In this document: one piece after another, positions 35,194-50,036 of the stretch
Layout: each line of letters begins with the position of its first letter
Position numbering within the stretch: the stretch's first letter is position 1
Source of the DNA: Gonapodya prolifera JEL478
Lineage: Eukaryota; Monoblepharomycota; Monoblepharidomycetes; Monoblepharidales; Gonapodyaceae
Length of the DNA stretch: 64,000 nucleotides
Direction of reading: 5' to 3'
Assembly: GCA_001574975.1 (NCBI GenBank)
Contig: KQ965736.1
Location: 600,910 to 664,909 of the forward strand
Made by a program: the position numbers and the translations under genes
The notes under the pieces: model-generated
What the model saw: only the letters and a program-made list of their open reading frames with translations
Databases searched by the model: none
Told to the model about the DNA's origin: nothing

Positions 35194-36142
35194 ATGAAAT
35201 TTGCAGTTATTGGAGCGACACGCGGAGTAGGACTCGAGTGAGACTCGTGGTTCTTGAACAAATTGTTCGTTAGCATTCATGGTCGTGCACAACCCTCCAC
35301 AACCTCGTCAACCTTACGCAGATTCGTACTCTCTTCCCTGTCTTCGTCCCACGACGTAAACCTCCTCGCAAGAAACCCAGCCAACCTGCCCGAAGCTGTC
35401 ACGAAGAACCCCAGAGCCAGCGTGATAAAGGGCGACGTAATGGACGCGGAAACGGTAGAAAATGTGGTCAAGGGCACAGACGCAGTGTTTGTTGCGCTCG
35501 GTGAGTGGTGGTGTCGGGGGATACACACCGGCCATCATCCAGACTCGAACTTCCTACACAGGTGCTCATAGAAGCCCCGGTGAGCTCTCATAGCTACGAG
35601 ATGCTCTTTGCATGCTGTCCGCTGAGACCCGGTTCCAGACTACGACCGACAAATCTGTTCCAAGGGCACTTCCGTTGTTCTTGAAGCCATGAAGAAACTC
35701 GGAGTGAGCAAGATCGTCTGCGTGTCCAGCCTAGGCGCCAGTGAATCATGGGACACCATACCATAGTGAGCTCATATGTTTCCATGTTTCCATTACAGTG
35801 TTTACTTATTGTTTTGTATCCGTCTCTCACCCATTTCCGTCTCCCTCCACCTTTCGCTTCAAAAACAGCCTCATGCGGCCTATCATGTCATTTTTCCTAT
35901 CGACCTCCCTCCTTGATAAATCTCTTCAAGAATCCCTCATTCGCTCATCCTCGCTGCCTTACGTCATTTTGCGCCCGCCCTTCCTCACTGACAGTCCCGC
36001 CAAGGGGAAATACAAGGTCGGTTTCGGAATCGGCGGCTGGGGAGTTTCCAGGAAGGATCTGGCGGGATTCGGGATGAAGCTTTTGGAGGACGAGACGGTT
36101 TGGGGGCAGTGGGTTGGAAAGGCGCCCACCGTTGCGGACTGA
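35194..36142 (+). CDS. NmrA-like / atypical SDR NAD(P)-binding protein
   Basis: MKFAVIGATRGVGLE gives the N-terminal Rossmann motif (GATRGVG). The intron starts with GTGAGA and ends at CGCAG near 35320. It joins to FVLSSLSSSHDVNLLARNP and then VIKGDVMDAETVENVVKG with VFVALG. Later exons give CSKGTSVVLEAMKKLGVSKI and VCVSSLGA, then SFFLSTSLLDKSLQESLI, LPYVILRPPFLTDSP and WVGKAPTVAD, ending at 36142. The layout fits the short NAD(P)H-binding NmrA/BLVRB-like proteins, which act as flavin reductases or redox sensors. There is no SDR YxxxK catalytic pair in its usual place. It converges with the ankyrin gene, 110 bp apart. Confidence 0.75.
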
Positions 36143-36252
36143 AAGGGGACAAAGTAGATGCTCGCAAGGAGGCGTTTACATGTATTATACTACTTTGCTC
36201 GACAATTTTGATGTTTCGTCGATGGTATGAACAATGTGGGCCGCCCGCTTCT

Positions 36253-38213
36253 CTAATCCCCTCGACGTCGCCGATGTGCGCCGTCGGGGCCGTCATGCCC
36301 ATCACGCCCGTCCCGGCCGTCATTGCCGTCGCGCCCATCGCGCCCGTCGTTTCCGTCCGGCCCGTCGTACCTTCCCCGTCCATCGGGGCCATCGGAAAAT
36401 CGTCCCCCATCCGGGCCGTCGTGTCTGCCTCCCCAATCCGGCCCATCGCCCTTTCGCCCGCCATCGGGACCATCGTACCTCCCCCCGTCTGGTCCGTCCC
36501 CAAACCCGTGTCGATCACCACCCAGACCCACTCCAGCCCCCATGGCCATGGCGCCGGCCAGGGTGGCACCCAATATTCCCGTCGAACCGGCCCCACCGTG
36601 AGGTGCGTCTCTGTACCCTGAATCTTGTTGGACGTACAGGACTTGAGGCGGAGGATTTTGAAGAGGTGGAGAGTAGTAGGGTTGCGAGGGAGGCGGATAT
36701 TGCGGTGGAGGGGCATACTGCCCGGGAGGACCATACTGACTGGGAGGGGGCGCGTACTGGGTGGGAGGGGGTCCGTACTGCGTAGGGTGAGGAGTGTACT
36801 GCCCGGGCGGTGGGGAGTACGGTGATGGCGGCGGAGCGTACTGCGTGGACGGTGGAGCGTATTGCGCGTTTGGTGGAGAATACTGTGTTGGCGGCGGAGA
36901 GTAGGGACCCTGCGGTGGTGGGTACTGTGGTGCCCCGTACCCCGATTGCGGTGGCGGATACTGCTGGTACTGTTGGGGTGGATATTGAGGCGGAGATTGC
37001 GATGGCGGAGGTGCGTACTGCGAAGGCTGGGCGTATTGTGGTTGTTGCCCAGACCCCGCCGACCCAGGGTATTGCGACGGGTTGTATTGATTGGCTGGAG
37101 GAGAGTACTGAGCCTGAGGAGGAGGCTCATACTTGGGCGGCTGTGGTTGGTGATGCTGTTGTTGCTGGTGATGCTGCTGTTGCTGGTGCTGCGGTTGTTG
37201 CGGTTGTTGTTGCTGCTGTTGCTGAGGGGGGATTCTGTGGTGCGAGAGCGGTTTTGCAGGGTGGACAAACATGTCGTCATCTATAGGGGCTGCGGTCCCA
37301 GACATTCCAGTTGGCGTAGATGCTGGCGGATGGTACGGCTGAGACGTAGGTTGATTGACGGCGGTGGAGGGTGGAGGAGCCGAGGGTGCTGGGTGGTACG
37401 ACGAAGGCGGTGGAGCAGATGGAAAGGAACTCGCCGCATTGTACTGGGGCCCTTGAGAAGACGCATTGGTGGCGTACTGTTGGACGGCCGCGAGGTACTG
37501 TCCTGACGAATCGAGGGGGTATCCGAATTGGTCCGTTTTGGTTTTGAGCTCGTGCGCGGTCCGCAAGACATTTTGGGACACTCGAGCACCACCGGCTAGG
37601 AGAGCTTTGACGACGTCCAGGTTGGGGGAAAGTACCGCGTCCTTTACCCAACGGTAGTGTGAGATGCGTGTCTTCTATCGTGGCCATATCCACACAACAT
37701 ACATCACACGAGTCACTGGGTACGACCGGATTCTGTAGTGAGATGTCCGGACCCAATTTATTTGCCTTTCCAGACCAGCCGGACAATGCAAATTCGAGGG
37801 CGGATGGGAACGATGCGCCAGGCGCCCAACGTGCAGAGTCCCACTGCGATTGGGTCCATTTGCCGTCGGAATGAGACGCGGCCACTTTCCAGCTGATTTC
37901 TCTGTTGGGATCAGCTCCTAGAAACAAGCGTCTGTGTGATGTCCGCGACCATTTCCAAGACCAACCAGTTTCACGTACCCGCGTCGAGCAAGATTTTCAC
38001 GATTTCCGGGTTCTGGTCGCGAATCGCGAGTGCAAGGGCTGATTCCATCTGAAGAGTGTCCCGCAAGCTCTGCCCATTATCGAGTTTCACGATCAAAGTC
38101 ACCGTTTTTCGCGCATTCGGGTCTGCTTGTTTCATCAGCGCTTTCTTCACCCCATCGGCCTTGACCTGCTCGCATGCGAAAAGAAGCTCTAGCGAGGCTT
38201 CAGAGACGGGCAT
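36253..38213 (-). CDS. Ankyrin protein with Pro/Gln-rich and collagen-like C-terminus
   Basis: The ATG at 38213 opens [20 protein letters not shown]. Ankyrin-like helices follow ([20 protein letters not shown]), then after an intron [30 protein letters not shown] and [17 protein letters not shown]. An intron of about 60 nt (GTATGT...TAAAG) joins VPSDSCD to [18 protein letters not shown]. After about residue 200 comes low complexity: a His/Gln run (codon-biased CAG/CAA, about 37135-37230) and tens of Pro/Tyr/Gln units like QYAPPP. A small hydrophobic Gly/Ala patch follows ([19 protein letters not shown]). The last part is a [14 protein letters not shown] tail of about 80 residues ending AHRRRRGD. 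The N-terminal half is paralogous to the ankyrin-SH3 gene at 22540. Function unknown; possibly an aggregation-prone or membrane-anchored scaffold. Confidence 0.75.
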
Positions 38214-38348
38214 CGAATGGTTATGTGAGACCGGGTCAACGAACAAGGAGATTAGCCGGCACAGAGACCAACACCACAACCGGATTGTCCACCGGGGACG
38301 AAGGTGAAAAGAAGCAGTGATATGTATTTTGCATTGGCATTATCATAG

Positions 38349-41300
38349 TCACTCATTGCCCTCCACTTCAATCTCATCATCGTCTGCAATGCCTTCGATC
38401 TTCTTGACTTCCTCGACGAAATTGTCTCGGAGCGAAGCCAGGTATGCGCGCATCCCCGCCTCATCCAACGTCGACGAGCGGCGGGCTTGGACCAGTGCGT
38501 TTGCGAACTTGAGACAGGCCTTCTTCCGCTTGACAGCCCTGCTAGCCTCGTTCTGGAGAGCTGCAGCTTCCATCTTGGCGCGGAGCTGCCCATGCAAGCA
38601 AACTTTTTCACAAGCTACACGAAATTGCAAGTATTGAAACCCCTTAAATCTCACCTTTTTGGCAACTCTTGTTGCAGTTTCAACGACTTCTGGAGGCATC
38701 CCGATCATTCTGGCCAATCGAATGCCGTACCCATCTTCTTCGCCTGACCCGTCTCGAACTGTGTAGGTGTACTTTGTCAGCGTTTTCGTCTCCTTCTCCG
38801 CAGTCTCCCTCAGTCGAGATGCTTCAGTTTGCAACACCTCCAAATGGAGAGGAACAGCGTTATGATAAGGGGTGGTGAGCGCGGGAATGAGAGATTGGAA
38901 ATGTGTCGCAAAGAAGGTGAAAGACTGAAATTCGGGGGAAGGGTCTTGAATATGTGACTCAAAACAACTTTTGTGACAGTGCATCTACCTTTCGTTTGAT
39001 AAGCTCTTCTGCGATCGCATATGTGATGCCGATTCCGTCACAGGTCGATGTCCCTCGTCCAAGCTCATCAATGATGATAACACTGCTGTCCGATGCATTC
39101 TGTTCGTCATTCGAGCAAAAGTCAGATCACCTTACAAGTCAATGTCATCGCAAACACTTCCGGCAATCTCCCACTCACTTCCACAATGTACGCAGCCTCC
39201 CGCATTTCCACGAGGAACGTAGACGCATTACCCTCGACGTCATCCTGGTCGTTGCACAGTCGCGACAGGAGCCGGTCGGCAACGCGAACGCTTGCATACT
39301 CTGCAGGTACGAAGCACCCCGTCTGTGAGAGGATTTGGATGAGGGCAATTTGGCGAAGGCTGAAGAGAGCTCAAGTCAAACCGGAGTGTGACAACGACTC
39401 GCAAACACGCAAGACTCTTACTAGGTGCTCTTTCCAGACATGTTCGGGCCCGTTATAATCTATTGGTTGCAAATCCGTGTGGTCTCAGCGGTTTTCGACC
39501 CTACTTCCAATCATCCAATCACCTACCTGGAAATTTGTCCCCTCACTCGCATAAGAATCGTTTGCCACAAACGGCTCAGCACATATCCGGTCGAGAACAG
39601 GGTGGCGCCCCCCTTTGATTGCCAATGTGTCGGTGAACTCAGGGCGAACTACATATCATGCTGAGAAAAAAATGTCGCGCCGTTTTAGGAGGAGGAGAAC
39701 ATGGCTCACCAGACTCTACGACAGTGCAGTAGGACGCAAACGAATGAAGCATATCCAGCATCGCGAGGGATTCAGCCACGCTGTACAGAAGGGAGATCTT
39801 TGTGCGCACTTTGTCAAGAAGGTCCCGGATAATGCTATGGAGTTGCGAAAAGGAATTTCTTACTCGCCGAAAGAGTTCCACTCCGGGAGAACAACACGCA
39901 CCTGTCGCTCATCAGCCAAACTTCATCAAGGGAGTCGTTAATTCGCTGATTTTTCTGTTTCTGTGGTTGCAATTCTTGCTCACTCCACTGAATCGTCATG
40001 CAACTCCAAAGACTCCGACTCACCAGTTCCACTGTTGTCCCTATCACAGTCTTTTTCTTCCAAACAACATTCACAAGCTCGGGTGGCAACTCGTCGCCGG
40101 CGTTCTGTACAGCGTCTCTGCTCGCTGTCAGTTGATAACCTCCTCTCTCATTCCAGGTTGCCCGAAATTGTATACCATGCCGGTCTGAGAAATCTGCGGC
40201 GATGGTGAAGACGTCGTTGGTGTTCTCTTGATACGTGGTGCGGGCAATATCGAGCAAGGCACTGTGGTTTGCCTTCGGGAACGTATGAATGAAGGTTTTT
40301 ACGATGCCAGCAATGAGATCTTCACCTTGACAGCCCAAACTCGGCTTCTCTTGCCTCCATTTATTTTCACCGCACCGCCAAGCACCTCGGCTGCGCCCTC
40401 CTCACTCACGACGTCTTCAACCCACTGCGCGATTTCGTCTAAACCATGAGCGGTGAGGTTGGCCCTGACTGCGCGAAGTGTGGCAGAGCGGAAACCCGTC
40501 AGAGCAGCCGCCAAGATGGGAAGGCGACGTACGAGCCGGGCGAGTGCGCAGGTATGAGCGAGGAGGGAGAGGGTGGAAGAGACAGATGTCTGGGGTGGTT
40601 GAGTGATTAGAGATGTGATGCTGAGGAGTTCGGATTGATAAACAAGGGTGAGGAGGACAACCGTGTATTCTTAGCATTTCGGTAACTCACAGTTGATCCA
40701 CATCTACCCCTACGCCCTCCAGTCCCCTCTTCAACGTGAAGAACGCATCTTCCCCCCCGGTGATCTCCTCCACGCAATCCAGCCTTGCGTTCAGCGTCTC
40801 CTTCTGCGCCAGAGGCTGGAGGATGCTAACTCGAAGGAGCCGGGCTGGTGTTCAAAGAAAGCCGAATATGCAGACTGGTTGAGTCACGCATGCGTTATTT
40901 TTGACAGAATCAGGAGGAACTTTACCTCCCATTAGCGTTGATGTTCGATCCATGACACCAAGAAGGCAGTGCCGCTTATCGCGAGTGTCGCCGGCATTAC
41001 GGACGAGTTCCAGGTTACGGGCCGTTGTTGCGTCTAGCCGGTTGTAGTGCAGCAAGGAAGAGTGTTCCACCAGTCACGTCACCGCTTCACTCACCAACCA
41101 TCATTCCCCCCTCCACACCGACCACCTCCACCCTAACACTGCCCTTTTCAAAGCGTATCCCCTGCTTGGCACCCCCGACGCCACCAGGAACTCCTGTTGA
41201 ACCGGTTTCGATGTACTGAAAGAGGGCCGACAGGGTAGCCAGTGCAAAGCGTTTGCGTTGAAGCCCGTGAAGGAGAGCCGGAAGGGCGTCAGGGAGAGAG

Positions 41301-42415
41301 AGTTGGGTAAGGGTGGTTAGGCCTGCAGCGGGTGGTGGGAATAGAAATGTCCGGTTTCAAGATTGCGGTTGCAGAACTCCCAATCCAATATCTCAGTAAC
41401 CATAACTACTCTTCCCAATGGGTAAACTAACGACATCATAATCCCGAACCTTCACGGTGACACACGCACTCTCCCAGGAACACCCACCGTGGTTATCATT
41501 GAAAAATTTTCGCGCAACAGGAACCAGCTCTGCCTCCGGTGCTCCATCTTCAAGACCTAGCACGAGCTTGGTCTTGTGAGGCTCGATAGCGGTCAAGGGA
41601 ACGAGAAGCTAATGAGAAGACCGATGTGTGAGTGTGATTAGACAAGGATAGAGGAGCATGAGACGTGGTGCACCTCAACAGGGTCATAGATAAAAATTTT
41701 GTTGAGGAGCTTTGAGTACGATTGAGAGTCGGCGAACTGTGCCAAAGTGGCGGTGAGGATGACGTCGTGTGGGTGAAGTGTGGGAGGAAAGTGTAATGAA
41801 AGTGACAAAAAAGTTGTCAGTTCTCCAGGGCTCAGTTATCCCTCTGTTTCCGGAAACTTCTCAGATTGACCTGAGTCCATGTTCCAAGGACGGGTTCGCG
41901 CAGTCTTCCCGTGCGAAAGCAATTGGAAACCGAGAAACACATTGCAAACATGATTCATGAAAAATCATCTTCGTTTGTTTCTCTTGTTACTCGTGCTGTT
42001 TTGCCCTCCGCCACGATTTACTTCCAAGAAGCCACCCGTATTCCTGGGTCGAACTGTTTCCCAATTAATCTGGCTTCAGGCTCACACTCACCTGACACAA
42101 CTCACACCTACTTGAGCGCAAGTCTAGCGCCGCCAAACCAACCTCGGGCGCCACTCCACGTCCTTCGGCGATTGCTACAATCCACGTCGAGGAGTTTAGT
42201 CCTCCCGATGACGAAAGTGACGTCCGTGGACAGGAGGAGAGAGGACGACCGTTGTTAGATGCAGCTGTACGAGGCCGAGAGGTAGGACGTGAGGAGCGGT
42301 AAATTGTCGGACGAGAGGGGAGAGATGGCCGTGAAGTTGTAGGACGAGAAGGAAAAGAGCCGACTGGTGCTGTGGCTGGACGCGGGGCTTCGTTTCCGTT
42401 TGAGACGGAAGACAT
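38349..42415 (-). CDS. MSH4: Meiotic MutS homologue MSH4
   Basis: The N-terminus (ATG at 42415) is a Ser/Arg/Pro-rich linker of about 60 residues, then [20 protein letters not shown] and [14 protein letters not shown]. Exons to the left give [20 protein letters not shown], matching the MSH4 N-terminal domain. The MutS ATPase block reads [20 protein letters not shown] followed by [14 protein letters not shown]: Walker B plus the signature loop. The C-terminal exons, [32 protein letters not shown] and [13 protein letters not shown], end at 38349 with [16 protein letters not shown]4 works with MSH5 in meiotic crossover formation and lacks the mismatch-binding domain. About a dozen short introns are present and not all were resolved. 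Confidence 0.85.
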
Positions 42416-42771
42416 GTAGATGGACGTGTGTGAGAGTTGTGCAAGTGGTTTTGTAATCCAGGGCGATCGGGATGTTGCTGATATTGATTGCTGAGTGTGG
42501 GAATGAGAAACATCCAAATACAACACACCATTTCTCAAATTTGCTTTTATTTACAGAAAGAAAATTGGCGCACGCACGTAGAGCGCACTTTCCCTCCTTC
42601 TTCCGTTGTTTTCAAGTGTTCCTTCACTTCGCTCCCGCATTTATTCACATCAGTGATAGCGACTGAAGCCCTGCCCTTGACTTTACTTGATATTTATCTG
42701 AGGTGTGGCCTGTTGCGTATTCGAAGGGGCGGCATTTAGCGGCTAAATTTTGTCTGCGAAACTCAACTGGA
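42416..42771. promoter_or_regulatory. Divergent promoter, MSH4 and JmjC gene
   Basis: 356 bp between divergent start codons (42415 minus, 42772 plus). No gene or repeat seen. Regulatory role inferred from layout. Confidence 0.35.
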
Positions 42772-45495
<2,724 letters not shown>

Positions 45496-45614
45496 AGAAA
45501 ACTCTGGCGCGATCTACTTTTTGTATACCCACAACCACATGTAATCGTACAAACAACTGGAAAAGACAGTAAATTTTCTTGCCGTGGAGAAGTTGGAGGG
45601 TTCGCAAATTCTAT

Positions 45615-47185
45615 TCAACTTTCTTTCCTCCATACAACAACACTATGAGACACTTCCTCGATTGTTCGTTTCCCTTTCTCCCACGTTGCAACCCATTGCA
45701 ACCCCTTGTCAGCTGCCATTTCCTCAGGCTTAAGTCCAGCCTTCATGTCTGCCAGCCAGTTTTCGTTGTAAATCTTGGACACGTATCTATCCCCACTGTC
45801 ACAAAGAATAGTCACAACCACAGGCGGACGACCTTCGGCATTTGGACCTCGTCGTGCAACAAGATCCCGCGCGACCCGACAAGCACCGACTAGGTTGAAT
45901 GCAGCGCTACTGCCGATGAACAATCCCTCATGCGATAGGACATAGTAAGCCATATCGATCGCGTCAAGGGCAGTTGCGGAGAGCGCGCCAGTCAGTAGTG
46001 GTGCGGCCCTCTTGAAGTTTGCCGTTAAGCGGTCGATCCCGATCCCTTCAAGGCCAGCAGCAGGTCCGGGCAGCGGTTTAAAGGTGCCAGACTGCCATAA
46101 AATTACGTCAGCAGATCATAGCGAGACTACAAAACGACTCTCGTTACCTTGAGATACTCGAACAAAACTCCTCCGGGCATATCTATGAGCCAGCACTCGA
46201 TTTCTTGGTTCCGTTGTTTGAGCGCGTCGCTGACACCAGCAATAGTTCCTCCTGTCCCAGCAGCCGCTACAAACGCAGATACTTCACCCCGCGTCTGTGT
46301 CCATACTACAGGAATGGTTTTATTTGTGAAGACTTTGGAGCAAATAACCAGGAGACTCACTTTCAGGGCCGGTCGTGTCGAAGTGGGCCGATGAATTGTC
46401 CAAATTCTCAAATTGGTTCGAGTACCATGCACCGGGCGTCGATTGCGCTATTCTTTGGGCGACGTGATAGTACTAGGAGATTGTGATATGAGCAATGGGT
46501 GGCATTCCAGTAACTCGGAGCCAAACACCGACGTGATTTTGGTCTGTAAACGGGCACGGGTCGGTGAGGACAAGCTCAGCACCAAATGTGCGTAATAATT
46601 GTTGTTTTTCGATGGATATCGTGCGGTTCATTACCTAACGCATTGGGAATAAGTCTGGCGATATTGCTGTGAGGAAGAATAGCGTAATACGAACACAAAT
46701 AAATTTATATCCTCTCGCACGTGCGACAAGGGCAAGTCCGATTCCTGTGTTTCCTCCCGTCGCTTCGACAATCTAGAGGTGGGAGATGAAACCCAGAAAA
46801 CGAACAAAGGACGCGAAATTGAAGATCACCGTGCTGCCGGCGGATAAGTCTCCGCGCTCTTCAGCCTTCAAAACCATGGCAAGAGCTGGACGGTCCTTCA
46901 CGCTTCCCCCTAGGAACATGTTATAAGTTCCGCTTTCAACCAATTTCTCCATAAGCACATTGCATCACGAACCAGGAGAAAGAAATTCAGCTGTTGGATG
47001 AAAAAGATTGAGATTGCGATGGCCATCTGAGAAAGATCTCTCACATCCGTAAATGGTTCCTTCACTTCACCTTTGGCGAGTATCCGCGCCCCTGTGATCC
47101 TCGACAGGGATTTCAACTCGATCAGCGGAGTATGCCCAACAGATCCTGCCAATCCATCGCAGACGTCGAGAATGTCGGCAGCCAT
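45615..47185 (-). CDS. PLP-dependent cysteine synthase, Ygr012w-type
   Basis: Exon 1 (47071-47185) encodes MAADILDVCDGLAGSVGHTP and LIELKSLSRITGARILAK. An 18-nt exon (46973-46990) adds AEFLSPG, and exon 3 from 46909 continues GGSVKDRPALAMV. Together they form the conserved PLP-lysine loop (K in SVKDR). Later exons give EATGGNTGIGLALVARARGY, VAAAGTGGTIAGVSDALK, SGTFKPLPGPAAGLEGIGID, HEGLFIGSSAAFNLVGA and VVTILCDSGDRYVSKIYNE. The stop is at 45615. The order fits the fungal mitochondrial cysteine-synthase-like branch. Introns 1 and 2 are 80 and 63 nt. The exact borders of the middle exons (46100-46800) were not resolved. Confidence 0.85.
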
Positions 47186-47481
47186 TGAGGGCCCGCGTGA
47201 CCAAAGTCAGTTGCTATCCCCGCGATTCTGATCATTTATGTAATTGGCAAGCTCAACTGATGAATATTCGAATACTAGGAATTCTGCATTCTCGCCCCTA
47301 CGCCCTAACGGCGGGCAGTGAGAGTCCACATCAGACCATGATGACTCATACACAGTAAAGCCAAGACTGCAAATAATTCGTTTTTCCCCAATCGCCCATC
47401 CACAAATCAATTCCGTACTCTCCTTTTCACTTCTTTCAAAACAAATCCCCAAACAAACTTCAAATCGCCAGCCAATCAGCT
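47186..47481. promoter_or_regulatory. Divergent promoter, cysteine synthase and FNT transporter
   Basis: 296 bp between start codons at 47185 (minus) and 47482 (plus). CAATCAGC-like and CCAAT-like elements occur just before 47482 (CCAATCAGC, about 47473). No other feature. Confidence 0.4.
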
Positions 47482-49662
47482 ATGGACAACGGAACAACAG
47501 CGAGGATTGAAGCACCTGTTCCCCACCGTCCCAGGAAAACATTCCATTTCGGGGACATAAAACGATCGGACTCCAGAAACTCTACCCCCGAGGAAGAGCA
47601 TGAGGTCGCTCATGCAATTGAAATATTGCCGACGTTGTCAACTCAAGGAGTTGACGATCACCTCCCACGAGTGCTATCTGCACGCCATCTGATGGATCTC
47701 GTTCGGGGCACCCCACGCCCAAGCTCATCGTTCACTCACCGAAGCTCTCCCGCTCAGCGTCTCCGGCATGATGCCGTCGGGCAGGACACAGACGCCTATA
47801 ACCCCGACGCCTGGCCAGAAGACCTAGAGGGTGCCGTTGAATCGAACGAAAAGGTCGTTGAAGAAGAGTCTGGGTTTCGGCAACCCGAACATGTAACTGA
47901 CGATGTGAACAATGGAAAAGCTATTGAGGTGGGCTTTATCACAAGTGCTTTAGACGTATCTTCTTTGCTCAGTCAACTTTTCAATACAAAAAGTCCATTG
48001 TTGTGAGCCTGGGGGTGAAAAAGAATGACGTTCCATGGGACAAGACGTTCTGTGAGCAGTCTACATTCACTGTCGCTCTTCCTGCCATGCCGTTTTACCT
48101 ATCCCACCTAGTTCTGGCACTTCTCGCTGGTTTTTTCTTGTCCCAGGGTTGCCTGTTCGCACTCTCAACTGCCGGAGGGATTCCACCCGATATTCGTGCC
48201 GCATACCCTGCTATTCCGAAAGTATTAATCGGTCTTACGTTCCCAGGTGGGTGAGGTACAGAGGGACTTCAACATCTTCATGTGGGTTCATATAATTCTT
48301 CAAAACAGCTTGTCTCTTCTTCACACTATTCTTTGGAGGGGAGGTGTTCAATGCCAACACCAGTCAGTGTCGAATTATGTGATAGGTTCCGTTCTGATGC
48401 TCGTTTCTGACGTATCAACCCACCCAGTGATTCTTGTCGTCTCACTATTAAACAAACGCATCACTCTTTTTGCGCTCCTTCGAAACTGGGTTCTTGTTTA
48501 CATTGGTAACCTCGCCGCATGCCTTGGATGTGGTCTTGTGTTTGGATTCTACACGGACATATACGCCTCGGAGCCTTGGTTAAGCTATGTTATCAGCATT
48601 GGGGTAGCAAAGGCGAGTACGGAACACACACAGGAGACCTTTGTTGCCGTATTTTGACCGTGCAGCTAGACCTCGCTTTCGTGGCGGGTGCTGTTCTTAC
48701 GGGCAATCCCAGCAAACGCTCTTGTCTGCTTATCGATTTTTCTGGGGCTGGCTGCCCGCGACGTAACGGGGAAGATTGTTTCGATGTGGTTGTAAGTTTA
48801 AATCGTAACCGTTGATAAAAACAACTTTCTCACATCGATTTACCTATTTGACAGACCTATCGTGAGAGTTATTCATTTGAACGCCCAATAAGCTTGTCTC
48901 AACGATATTCGTGCATTTCGCTCAGATCACTTTTGCCGTTATCGGCTTCGAACACGCAGTCGCAAATATGATGTTTATTCCTCTGGGAATTTACTACGGC
49001 GGGCCAGTCACGTGTGTGTTCACGCTGTTCTTTCTGTTGTTCAAGTATTGACGCTCTTCTGCCCTCGTTACTGTTCGGTCTCGGTTGCTACCTGTGGTTT
49101 CTCTGCGATTCAGTTGGACCGGGTTCTGGTACAATCAATCCGCTGTTGTCCTCGGAAACATTGTTGGTGGGGCTCTGTTAATTGGCGGCTCAGAATACTT
49201 CATGTGAGTTCCGTGCAGAATAGGGTTCAAAATTAGTTCCATTATGGCTTGGTAACGACGGCTTGTCCTCCCGTCATTCGAAGGTACCACTGGCATTCTG
49301 CGGCGGAGCCTGAAAAACATTCAGGCAACTGGGGTCGGCGATCCACCATGGCGCGTACGTTGCATAGTGACCACCAGACGCCTGACTCTCTCACTTTGGA
49401 CATGAGAGATCACGTGTGCTACGCGTCAGCTCAAGAGAACAGGCGCCCACAATCACCGGTCGAAAAGCGTCAGAGATCACGTTCCGAGCCACTTATTGTG
49501 TCCCTCACTCCCCTTCACGCGGGACCACGAGAAGACGACAAGGACTTGGAGCTTGGTGTCAGTGAAAATCTCGAAGAGGAACGCAGGACGCGCCCCCACT
49601 GGGACTTGCAATCTTTCAAAAGGTTGTTAACCAGCAATCTTCGCTTACCGCGGAAGAGTTGA
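47482..49662 (+). CDS. Formate/nitrite transporter (FNT) family protein with long cytosolic tails
   Basis: The ATG at 47482 starts MDNGTTARIEAPVPHRPRKT. About 155 hydrophilic residues (YNPDAWPEDLEGAVESNEK) precede the pore domain, which is longer than usual for FNT proteins. Membrane exons: LVLALLAGFFLSQGCLFALS, LFALLRNWVLVYIGNLAACL, then IPANALVCLSIFLGLAARDV and TGKIVSMW. Next is FAVIGFEHAVANMMFIPLGI, the clearest FNT signature. Then FWYNQSAVVLGNIVGGALLI, where the donor in AT|GTGAGT joins EYFM to YHWHSAAEPEKHSG. The charged C-terminal tail ends at 49662. AATAAA at 49852-49857 may be the poly(A) signal. Fungal members carry nitrite or formate; the substrate is unproven here. Confidence 0.82.
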
Positions 49663-50036
49663 CGTCACCGGCGGACTTAATTTCGGCAAAGTGAGACGCC
49701 AGAACACGTTTTTTCTCCTCGGTTCGATAACCCACGATCGAACCATTGAGAGGGGATGCTCCGGGAATATCTCGGTTGAACTGAAATGTTGGCATATCAT
49801 TGGTTGGTCTTTTTAACGTATTATGTGTGAGTACACTACAATCCGCACAGCAATAAATGCATACTTCCGATGAGGTAAATGGACAGAACGGAAACTACCG
49901 ATTTCACCAGAGAGCGGCCTTTACTGAAAATTCAGTTGAAGAGATTATTCGCGCACAATGCATGCTTATTGTACATTAAAAATATTGTAATGGCATTAAA
50001 AATGTTGCTGTTCCTGAGTTACTTCTACCACCATGT
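49663..50036. other. Convergent intergenic region
   Basis: 374 bp between the FNT and PHD-finger genes (stops face each other). It contains AATAAA at 49852. No gene recognised. Confidence 0.4.

Noticed and set aside
46910-47070. Apparent frameshift in cysteine synthase
   Set aside because: Fully resolved by an 18-nt exon with proper splice sites, so the gene need not be broken.
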